A stretch of DNA of 27,294 nucleotides from NCBI GenBank assembly GCA_903928275.1, contig CAIYQJ010000096.1, positions 1-27,294 of the forward strand. Reading direction: 5' to 3'. The notes under the pieces were generated by a model. That model did no database searches. It was not told the origin of the DNA and worked only from the letters and a program-made list of their open reading frames with translations. A program made the position numbers and the translations under genes. Shown piece by piece: positions 14,615-20,755 of the stretch. The first letter of the stretch is position 1. The number at the start of each line of letters is the position of its first letter. The stretch is from an uncultured Chloroflexota bacterium (GTDB taxonomy: Bacteria > Chloroflexota > Limnocylindria > Limnocylindrales > CSP1-4).

Positions 14615-15421
14615 GTGGCCGCCCTCGCACTGAAGCTCGTCCTCACGCCGCTCCTCATCGGCGGAGCCACCCTCGTCGCGCGCCGCTGGGGGCCGCTCGT
14701 CGGCGGCTGGATCATCGCCCTGCCGCTCACCTCGGGTCCCATCCTCTTCTTCCTCGCGCTCGACCACGGGCCGGCCTTCGCGTCGGTCGCGGCGGTCGGA
14801 TCGCTCGCCGGGCTCGCGGCGATCGCCGCCTTCTGCCTCGGCTACGCGTTCGTCGTGCGGCGAGCAGGTCGGTCGGAGCCGGCCCGGGATGGCTGGTTCG
14901 CGCCCGGCCTCGGTGTCGCCGGCGCCAGCCTCGCGTTCGCGGTGGCCGCCGTGGCGCTCCAGCCGCTGGTCGCGATCTCGATCTGGCTCGTGCTCCTCGT
15001 CGTCCTCGTGGCCGTGACGATCGCGGCCCGGCTCATCCCGCGGAGCGGCGAGCTGCACCCGCCGATCGAGCATCCGTGGTGGGATCTGCCGGGCCGGATG
15101 GTGGTCGCCACGTCGCTCGTCGTGGGGCTGACGGCCGTCGCGCCCCTCCTCGGCCCGGGCTGGAGCGGCCTCGTGGCGACGTTCCCGGTCTACCTCTCGG
15201 TCATGGCCGCGTTCGCGCATCGTCACGCCGGGCCCGCCGCCGCCGACGACGTGCTGCGCGGCATGCTGGCCGGCCTGTACGGCACCGCAGCGTTCTACGT
15301 CGTCCTCAACCTCGCCCTCCTCCCGCTCGGGATCGCCACGGCGTTCTTCGCGGCGATCGCGACGGCGCTCGTCATCGACGCGGCCACGCTGCGGGCCGTC
15401 CGGGTCGTCGAGGGGATCTGA
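14615..15421 (+). CDS. Polytopic membrane protein, unknown function, possibly duplicated
   Basis: 268 residues with about eight hydrophobic helices and no recognised family motif. The two halves seem related. Near the start of the first half is GPLVGGWIIALPLTSGPILFFL, ending with ALDHGPAFA. Near the start of the second half is GPGWSGLVATFPVYLSVMAAF, ending with AHRHAGPAAA. Each has a P-L/V-containing helix closing on a His-Gly or His-Ala-Gly turn. This pattern suggests an internal duplication, as in small transporters with inverted or parallel repeats. The GTG at 14615 lies 46 bp after the YHS stop, with no clear ribosome site, so the exact start is uncertain. Polar residues in helices are few (H, D), giving no catalytic hint. 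It could be a transporter or a permease-like subunit. Confidence 0.8.
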   Translation: MAALALKLVLTPLLIGGATLVARRWGPLVGGWIIALPLTSGPILFFLALDHGPAFASVAAVGSLAGLAAIAAFCLGYAFVVRRAGRSEPARDGWFAPGLGVAGASLAFAVAAVALQPLVAISIWLVLLVVLVAVTIAARLIPRSGELHPPIEHPWWDLPGRMVVATSLVVGLTAVAPLLGPGWSGLVATFPVYLSVMAAFAHRHAGPAAADDVLRGMLAGLYGTAAFYVVLNLALLPLGIATAFFAAIATALVIDAATLRAVRVVEGI

Positions 15422-15491
15422 CCGCCACCAGCGGCTCGCCGGCGCCGGCCGACGCCATTGGGCCGGACTCCGCGTCGCTCGCGGCCCATGC

Positions 15492-15497
15492 TACCTT
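15492..15497 (+). promoter_or_regulatory. Candidate -10 box of a leaderless promoter
   Basis: TACCTT, then CCGGCG, then the ATG at 15504. The 6-nt gap would put transcription start on the ATG. There is no Shine-Dalgarno, matching the pattern at three other genes in this window. Confidence 0.4.
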
Positions 15498-15503
15498 CCG
15501 GCG

Positions 15504-16397
15504 ATGCCCCGCCTTCGCGTCCGCTCGGACGCCGACCGATACATCCTCATCGCGATCGTCTCGTTCGCGATCTCGGTCGTGGGGATCCGGTGGTGGCTCC
15601 AGCTGACCGGCTACCCCCGGATCGGGGGCGGCGAGCTCCACATCGCGCACATGCTCTGGGGCGGGCTGCTCCTCGTCGTCGCCGGGATCCTCCCGCAGGT
15701 CCTGGTCGGCCGATGGGTCCGCGAGGCGTCGGCGATCGCCCTGGGCGCCGGCACCGGGCTGTTCATCGACGAAGTCGGGAAGTTCATCACGACGACGAAT
15801 GACTACTTCTACCCGGCCGCGGCCCCGCTCATCTACGGGGTGCTGCTCACCTTCGTCCTCGCCTTCATCCTCCTGCACCACAGGCACGTCGGGCACGCGT
15901 CGGCTCCCGGGCACCTCGCGTCCGTGGAGCATCGATGGCTCCCGCATCGTCGCTACCGCCGGCTGCTCGTCGTCGTGCTTGGCCTCGCGGGGCTCGGCTC
16001 CGTCATCTCGCTCCTCGGGTACCTCGCGCTCGACGACGCGACGGTGCGGCGGGCGATCGCCCTGGTCGCCAGCCAGCCCGGGAGCCCGGTGAAGCACCCG
16101 ACCGACCCGGTCTGGTACCTGCTCGAGGCATCGGTGCCCGCGGCGAGCGGCGCCATGCTGCTCATGGGAGCGGCCGCGCTCGGGCTGGGACGGGAGCGGG
16201 CCGGCACGGGCGTCGCGCTCATCGGCCTCTCGCTCTCGCTGACCGCGGGTGCGCTGGTCAGCCTCTACGTGGCACAGGTCTCGGCGATCACGGACGTCCT
16301 GGTGGACGCGGTCCTCCTCGTCGCGGTCGTCCACTTCCGCCAGCGGTTCCTCGAGACCGGCGGCGGGTCCACCGAGGTCGGCACGACGGACCGCTGA
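15504..16397 (+). CDS. Conserved-looking polytopic membrane protein, unknown function
   Basis: 297 residues. Helices are at roughly 13-33, 47-67, 73-90 and 107-125, then a basic His-rich cytoplasmic loop (HHRHVGHASAPGH and EHRWLPHRRYRR), then helices near 152-175, 210-228 and 235-275. The first half has striking polar motifs within or next to helices: GGGELHIAHMLWGG (about 46-59) and TGLFIDEVGKFITTTNDYFYP (about 89-109). I have seen the combination of a His-Ala-His helix and an FIDEvGKFIT motif in uncharacterised membrane proteins of Actinobacteria and Chloroflexota, but I know of no function. The clustered H, D, E, K and Y residues could bind a metal or a lipid head group. The message is probably leaderless (TACCTT 6 nt before the ATG). 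It is 83 bp after the previous gene and 242 bp before the Tat-leader ORF. Confidence 0.82.
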   Translation: MPRLRVRSDADRYILIAIVSFAISVVGIRWWLQLTGYPRIGGGELHIAHMLWGGLLLVVAGILPQVLVGRWVREASAIALGAGTGLFIDEVGKFITTTNDYFYPAAAPLIYGVLLTFVLAFILLHHRHVGHASAPGHLASVEHRWLPHRRYRRLLVVVLGLAGLGSVISLLGYLALDDATVRRAIALVASQPGSPVKHPTDPVWYLLEASVPAASGAMLLMGAAALGLGRERAGTGVALIGLSLSLTAGALVSLYVAQVSAITDVLVDAVLLVAVVHFRQRFLETGGGSTEVGTTDR

Positions 16398-16639
16398 CAG
16401 GATGTGGGCCGCCCCGACCCGCGCGCCCGACGGCCGCCCCGCGAGCCATTCTGGGGTGTTCCGACCCTTCCGCGGCGCGTGGGATGCCGGAAGGCTCCCG
16501 GGTCGGGGGCGATGTGGCCCGTCCGGCCGACCGCCGCGGCCGTCATCATCCGTGCCGAGAAGGGTTGAACACGGTGCGACCGCCGTGCGGGACATGGTCG
16601 CGATCGGGTCCGGTCCCCGGGCCTCGAGCGCCGAGCGGA

Positions 16640-16798
16640 ATGACCGAACGCGATGAGGGCCTGCACGGCGCGCTCCTCCACCGGGGCCTGTCGCGACGCA
16701 CCTTCCTGATGTCCTCCGCCGCGATGGCGACCGCCCTCGCGTTGCCCGCCTCCCGCGCTCCCCGGATCGCCGCCGCGGTCGCGGGATCGTGCGGGTGA
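16640..16798 (+). CDS. Isolated Tat leader, like the N-terminus of a [NiFe]-hydrogenase small subunit
   Basis: A 52-residue ORF. After LHGALLHRG comes the twin-arginine motif LSRRTFLMSS, a moderately hydrophobic core AAMATALALPASRAP, and IAAAVAGSCG before TGA. The order RRxFL, small-residue core, ALALPAS, APRIAAAV is very like the leader of membrane-bound [NiFe]-hydrogenase small subunits, where it is followed by the catalytic subunit's first Fe-S motif. Here the protein simply stops; no hydrogenase sequence is found in any frame downstream. The stop is 4 nt before the ATG of the heptaheme cytochrome, as in a coupled gene pair. It is either the remnant of a deleted hydrogenase gene or a real small exported or membrane peptide. 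The 242 bp before it hold no gene. Start codon support is weak (gagcgga just upstream). Confidence 0.5.
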   Translation: MTERDEGLHGALLHRGLSRRTFLMSSAAMATALALPASRAPRIAAAVAGSCG

Positions 16799-16802
16799 TC
16801 GC

Positions 16803-17564
16803 ATGAAGCGCACGCTCGACATCGTCATCGTCGGCGTCATCGCCCTGGACATCATCGTGGTTGGGGGGCTGCTCGCCGCCGTCGTCCTCGACCGGCTCCA
16901 GGCGCCGCCGGCCGGCCACCCGGCCCAGGCGAGCGCGGCTCCGTCGGCGTCGACCGATCTCATGCAGATGGGCCTCGCGCACATCCCCACGAGCGACGCG
17001 TGCATCCTCTGCCACGACTCGGGCGGGGCGGCGAACATCAAGGTCGTCCCGGCCCTCGGCCACCCGCTCGAGGGCTGGCGGAGGTGCACCACGTGCCACA
17101 CCGGCGACAGGCTCGGCGCGACGGCGCCCGGCCACGACGGGATCCCGGAGACGGAGTGCCTCAACTGCCACGAGGTGGGTCCGCAGGGTCCTGCGATCAC
17201 CCAGCCGCACTCCCGGCTGCAGGGCCAGACCTGCCTCCACTGCCACGGGTCGTACGCCCACCTCCCGTCGAGCATGGTCGGGAAGAGCCCCGGCGATTGC
17301 ACGATCTGCCACCGGCCCACGGCGCTGCCCCCGCCGCAGCACGTGCATGCGCCCGACTCGTCACAGGCGCTCGACTGCCGTTCGTGTCACCAGTCGGTGG
17401 AGACCGGCGCCCTGCCGGTGACGCACGCGCTCTACACGGACGCGATGTGCCTGCTCTGCCACGACATCAAGACGGCAGGACCGAGGCCCAGCGCGTCGCC
17501 GTGGCGCTCGTCGACGGGGCCGCGCTACGCGCTCGAACCGAGCGCGCCCACCACCGGCGGCTGA
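16803..17564 (+). CDS. Membrane-anchored heptaheme cytochrome c
   Basis: 253 residues with an uncleaved-looking N-terminal helix (about 5-30, IVIVGVIALDIIVVGGLLAA) and then an exported domain carrying seven CxxCH heme sites: CILCH 67-71, CTTCH 95-99, CLNCH 119-123, CLHCH 144-148, CTICH 166-170, CRSCH 192-196 and CLLCH 216-220. Many extra histidines (H60, H87, H111, H136, H153, H180, H182, H208) could be distal ligands, so most hemes may be bis-His. The look is that of NapC/NrfH or cytochrome c3/c7-like electron carriers, but I cannot place it in a named family. It should transfer electrons on the outer face of the membrane. It begins 4 nt after the Tat-leader ORF; a hydrogenase-linked role is inferred from that alone. 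No cytochrome maturation genes are in the window. Confidence 0.92.
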   Translation: MKRTLDIVIVGVIALDIIVVGGLLAAVVLDRLQAPPAGHPAQASAAPSASTDLMQMGLAHIPTSDACILCHDSGGAANIKVVPALGHPLEGWRRCTTCHTGDRLGATAPGHDGIPETECLNCHEVGPQGPAITQPHSRLQGQTCLHCHGSYAHLPSSMVGKSPGDCTICHRPTALPPPQHVHAPDSSQALDCRSCHQSVETGALPVTHALYTDAMCLLCHDIKTAGPRPSASPWRSSTGPRYALEPSAPTTGG

Positions 17565-17598
17565 CACTGCCGCACCGGGCCGGATCACGGCCGGGCGA

Positions 17599-18645
17599 TC
17601 ACGGCACCCGGTACGGGGCGAGGAGCGCGATCAGGCCGGGCCCGTCCAGCCCCGGCCCGACCTCGAGCCGCGGGACGAGCAGCCGGTTCGCCCAGGTCTC
17701 CAGGACGCCGGCGTGGTTGGTCACCGCCATCCAGAAACCCGCGGCGCGCACGAGGTCCACGGTCGTCTGGTCGAGATCCCCGAAGGGGTAGGCGAACGTC
17801 ACCGGCATGCTGCCGATGAGCCCGGCGATCGTCGCGGCGGCGACGCGGATCTCGAAGGCCCGGGCGACGGGTGACAACGCGACGAGGTCGAGGTGCCGGA
17901 CCGTGTGGTCGGAGACCTCCATCCCGGCGGAGGCGAGCGTCCGGACCTCTGCCCTCGTCAGCTTCCCGGGCTCGCCGAATCGCCCGGTCACGACGAAGTA
18001 CGTGGCGACGAACCGGTGCCGCCGAAGGATGGGGAGAGCGAACGTATACCCGTCCTCGTACCCGTCGTCGAACGTGATCACGACCGTCCGGGCGGGCGGC
18101 CTTCGGCCCAACGCGAGGTCGACGGCGAGATCCGCGGCGGTGATCGTGTGCCAGCCGGCTCGATCGAGCGCCGCCACCTGATCGGCGAAGACGCCCGGGT
18201 CCACGACGAGGCTCGGGAGGGACCTGCCGATCTGGCTCGCCGGCGCCACGCGGTGGTACATGAGGATGGGGACGCGGAGGGCGAACGACGGTGGTGGCGG
18301 CGTCGCCGGCAACGGCGGCGGTCGCACGGGCACGGGCACGGGGATCCGCGAGGCCGTCGGCGAAGGAGAACCCGTCGCGGGGGGCGCGGACGGCACGCTG
18401 GTTCCCGTGGGCGGGATCGACCCCCCGGCGCCTCCGGTCGCCAGGGGCGCGGGCGTGCCGATGACGGGCGATGGCGCGAACGTCGCCGACCCGGACGCCC
18501 GGGCCGGGGATGCGGTCGACCCGGCGTTCGGTGGCGGGGCGGCCATGGCCGAAGAGCAGGCGGCGAGGAGCAGCGCCGCCACGGCGAGGCTCGCCGCGCG
18601 GGACCCGCGGCAAGGTCGGAGGAGGTTGCTGCAGGCGGGATCCAT
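17599..18645 (-). CDS. Lipoprotein polysaccharide deacetylase (NodB domain)
   Basis: 348 residues. The N-terminus is a lipoprotein signal with lipobox LLLAAC (C30). Residues 36-120 are a Pro/Ser/Thr/Ala-rich spacer. The NodB domain then starts with VPILMYHRVAP (125-135). Catalytic and metal motifs are present: TFDDGY (191-196, catalytic base D193 and metal ligand D194) and SDHTVRHLDL, with the metal histidines H247 and H251. The later AYPFG (285-289) replaces the RxPYG form, as in IcaB/PgaB-like enzymes. Family members remove N- or O-acetyl groups from chitin-like, peptidoglycan or exopolysaccharide chains. This one would act outside the cell, held to the membrane by lipid. The ATG at 18645 has TACCGT 8 nt upstream and no ribosome site, again suggesting a leaderless message. 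It is convergent with the cytochrome gene, with a 34-bp gap. Confidence 0.93.
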   Translation of the reverse strand: MDPACSNLLRPCRGSRAASLAVAALLLAACSSAMAAPPPNAGSTASPARASGSATFAPSPVIGTPAPLATGGAGGSIPPTGTSVPSAPPATGSPSPTASRIPVPVPVRPPPLPATPPPPSFALRVPILMYHRVAPASQIGRSLPSLVVDPGVFADQVAALDRAGWHTITAADLAVDLALGRRPPARTVVITFDDGYEDGYTFALPILRRHRFVATYFVVTGRFGEPGKLTRAEVRTLASAGMEVSDHTVRHLDLVALSPVARAFEIRVAAATIAGLIGSMPVTFAYPFGDLDQTTVDLVRAAGFWMAVTNHAGVLETWANRLLVPRLEVGPGLDGPGLIALLAPYRVP

Positions 18646-18653
18646 CGCCGCGG

Positions 18654-18659
18654 ACGGTA
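18654..18659 (-). promoter_or_regulatory. Candidate -10 box of a leaderless promoter
   Basis: The minus strand reads TACCGT, 8 nt, then the ATG at 18645 of the deacetylase. No Shine-Dalgarno is present in the short interval. Confidence 0.35.
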
Positions 18660-18773
18660 CACCGCGCCGGCGCTCGACGTGCCCATTTGACGGTTCGATG
18701 ACGCCTCCTCATCATCGCGCTTCGGATCGGCCGGCCCGTGGGGCGCCGGATGCCGGGCGCGATCGGAGGCGGG

Positions 18774-19349
18774 GTGAGCAAGGGTCGCCTGGAGGCGTTC
18801 AGCGACGGCGTGATCGCGATCCTCATCACGATCATGGTCCTCGACCTGCGCGTCCCGCAGGGCACGGACCTCGCCGCCCTGGCCCCGCTCGCGCCGGTCT
18901 TCCTCAGCTACGTGCTGAGCTTCGTCAACCTGGGCATCTACTGGGCCAACCACCACCACATGCTCCAGGCGGCGAAGGTCGTGGACAGCCGGGTGCTCTG
19001 GACGAACATGCACCTGCTGTTCTGGCTCTCCCTCTTCCCCTTCGCCACCGCGTGGATGGGGGAGAACGGGTTCGCGCCGGTTCCCATGGCGACGTACTGC
19101 TGCGTCCTTCTCCTCGCCGCGGTCGCCTACACGCTCCTCCTCCGGGCCCTCATCGCCGCACCAGGCCAGCCGCCCGCCCTCGCCGTGGCGATCGGGAAGG
19201 ATCGGAAGGGTCTTGCGTCGATCGTCATCTACGTGGTCGCGATCCCGGTCGCGCTGGTGGTCCCTCTCCTCGCGCTCGCTCTCGTCGTCGTCGTCGCGGC
19301 CATCTGGTTCATCCCGGATCGGCGGATGGAGCGGGCGCTGGCGCGCTGA
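18774..19349 (+). CDS. TMEM175-family (DUF1211) potassium-channel-like protein
   Basis: 191 residues. The diagnostic FSDGV motif is at residues 9-13 (GRLEAFSDGVIAILITIMVLD), at the pore-lining first helix of the family. About five more helices follow, including FLSYVLSFVNLGIYWANHHHM and FWLSLFPFATAWMG, both well-conserved regions in bacterial members. These form tetrameric cation channels with leak-like potassium conductance; that function is known for the family and inferred here. The GTG at 18774 (VSKGRLEAF) is chosen over GTG 18738 and ATG 18750 because family members usually begin a few residues before RLEAFSDG and GGAGG lies 4 nt upstream. It is divergent from the deacetylase and convergent with the PreA-like gene (55-bp gap). 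Confidence 0.92.
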   Translation: MSKGRLEAFSDGVIAILITIMVLDLRVPQGTDLAALAPLAPVFLSYVLSFVNLGIYWANHHHMLQAAKVVDSRVLWTNMHLLFWLSLFPFATAWMGENGFAPVPMATYCCVLLLAAVAYTLLLRALIAAPGQPPALAVAIGKDRKGLASIVIYVVAIPVALVVPLLALALVVVVAAIWFIPDRRMERALAR

Positions 19350-19404
19350 GGCACCGGCCCCGATGCGCGGATGACCGAGGGCGCGGGTCCTGCAGCGCGG
19401 CGGC

Positions 19405-20526
19405 CTACGCCGGGTCCACCGCATAGCCCTCGGCCTCCTCGTCGCGACCGCCGTGGTACGTGGCGGGATCCGGTCGGCCGATCGCCGACTGGCTCACGAC
19501 GTTGCCGCGCCGCAGCCCGCGGAAGTCGGCGAGCGAGGTCCAGCCGTGGTCCGCGTTGCGCTCGAGGAAGGCGGTCATCCCGGCGGTGAGGTCGCGGATG
19601 ACGTTCGGCCCGATCGCGTGGTCGAGCATCGCGGCCGTGGCCACCTGCACCGTGCCGCAGCCGAGCATGAAGTAGCTGAACGCCTGGCCCCACCCGGAGA
19701 TCCCGCCGATCCCGGAGAACTCCCGGTCGGGGAAGGCCCGCGTCATCTCGGCCATCTTCGCGAGCGACTGTGGCAGGATCGCGGGCCCGCCGAGGCCGCC
19801 GGCCGAGACGTAGCCGTCCACGTTCACCTCGAATTCGAGGGTGTCGGGGTCCACGAGCGGCAGGGCGGGGAACGTGTTCGACGAGCTGATCGCGTCCGCG
19901 CCGCCGAGGAATGTCGCCTCGGCCTCTTCGACGATGTTCGCCGTGGCCGGGGTGAGCTTCACCCAGACGGGGACGCGCGCGACCTCCTTCACGGCCTGCG
20001 TCGTGATCGAGCAGAGGACCGGGTCCTTGCCGACGTTGGCGCCCATGTCCACGCGGTCCATGTGTGGGCACGAGAAGTTCAGCTCGACCGCGTCGCAGCC
20101 GGCGTCCTGCACGCCCTGGACGAGGAGCTGCCAGTTGGCTAGCTCCTTGTCGTTGCCCGAGCCGGCCATGATCGAGGCGACGAGCACGCGGCCCGGCCAC
20201 GCCTTCTTGATCGCGGCGAGGCGCGGGATCCACGCGTCGAGGGGCGTGTCCGAGATGAGCTCCCAGTTCCACGACGCCAGCAGGCTCGCGTCCGGGCGTT
20301 TCGCCATCGAGACGCGGGTGCCGCCATCGTCCGTCCGGAGGAACTTCGTCTTCGGGCCGCGCACGTTGACCACCGGGTGGAGCCCGATCGTCTTCGTGAC
20401 CACCCCACCCCAGCCGGCCTCGCAGGCCCGCATGATGTTGCTCTCCGACTCGGTCGGCGGCGCGGACGCCAGGAGGAAGGGATTCGCGAAGCGGATGCCC
20501 GTGAAGACGGTCGAGAGGTCGGCCAC
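19405..20526 (-). CDS. preA: PreA-like dihydropyrimidine/dihydroorotate dehydrogenase-type flavoprotein, no Fe-S domain
   Basis: 373 residues forming an FMN-binding TIM barrel of the dihydroorotate dehydrogenase superfamily. It reads like PreA: FTGIRFANPFLLASAPPTES (8-27), GWGGVVTKTIGL (38-49), LVASIMAG (115-122), VELNFSCPHMDRVDMGANVG (147-166), VWVKLTP (187-193) and the FMN phosphate site FSGIGGISGW (270-279). E. coli PreA continues into a C-terminal domain with two 4Fe-4S clusters; this protein ends after a short acidic tail and has no cysteine cluster there. The expected reaction is NAD(P)H-linked reduction of uracil or thymine, or the reverse, with a GltD-like PreT partner, but without the clusters this is uncertain. 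The GTG at 20526 has AGGAGGAACC upstream. It is divergent from an aldehyde dehydrogenase, with an operator-like region between. Confidence 0.85.
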   Translation of the reverse strand: MADLSTVFTGIRFANPFLLASAPPTESESNIMRACEAGWGGVVTKTIGLHPVVNVRGPKTKFLRTDDGGTRVSMAKRPDASLLASWNWELISDTPLDAWIPRLAAIKKAWPGRVLVASIMAGSGNDKELANWQLLVQGVQDAGCDAVELNFSCPHMDRVDMGANVGKDPVLCSITTQAVKEVARVPVWVKLTPATANIVEEAEATFLGGADAISSSNTFPALPLVDPDTLEFEVNVDGYVSAGGLGGPAILPQSLAKMAEMTRAFPDREFSGIGGISGWGQAFSYFMLGCGTVQVATAAMLDHAIGPNVIRDLTAGMTAFLERNADHGWTSLADFRGLRRGNVVSQSAIGRPDPATYHGGRDEEAEGYAVDPA

Positions 20527-20536
20527 GGTTCCTCCT

Positions 20537-20587
20537 GCATGCCGGCGGGCTGCATGCCGACGGTGCGCGACGTGAAGGTTGGCATGC
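20537..20587. repeat. Three GCATGC palindromes at 15-bp multiples upstream of preA
   Basis: GCATGC occurs at 20537-20542, 20552-20557 and 20582-20587, so starts differ by 15 and 30 bp. The first two share the longer word TGCATGCCG (20536-20544 and 20551-20559). The first lies only a few bases from the preA ribosome site, where a bound protein would block transcription or translation. They could be operator sites for a regulator of the divergent preA and aldehyde dehydrogenase genes; no regulator gene is in the window. Confidence 0.4.
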
Positions 20588-20711
20588 TCGACGGCGGCGC
20601 GGCGCCCGAGTAGGGCCTTTCGGCCCGATTCCGCCCGCGCGGCTCCGGCGGGAGCCCGCCGCCTCGTGGCCCGCATGACCGGACGTACACTCGTCCGACA
20701 TCGGCCGCCGA

Positions 20712-20743
20712 TCCGCGATTCCGCGGTTCCGCGGCTCCGCGAC
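20712..20743 (+). repeat. 4 x 8-bp tandem repeat in the aldehyde dehydrogenase leader
   Basis: Four in-register units: tccgcgat, tccgcggt, tccgcggc, tccgcgac. They end one base before the GGGAGG ribosome site of the aldehyde dehydrogenase. The two middle units contain the palindrome CCGCGG. It may be a slippage-prone microrepeat or part of a regulatory leader. Confidence 0.5.
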
Positions 20744-20755
20744 GGGAGGGTCACC

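Noticed and set aside
19405..20526. Missing catalytic cysteine of mammalian dihydropyrimidine dehydrogenase (ANVG where the animal enzyme has LACG)
   Set aside because: As I recall it, E. coli PreA also lacks cysteine at this place (SDVG), so this is normal for the bacterial group.
20579..20755. Longer aldehyde dehydrogenase starting near 20579
   Set aside because: It would cover the divergent regulatory region with Arg/Ala-rich residues; the ATG at 20756 has a strong GGAGG and fits ALDH N-termini.
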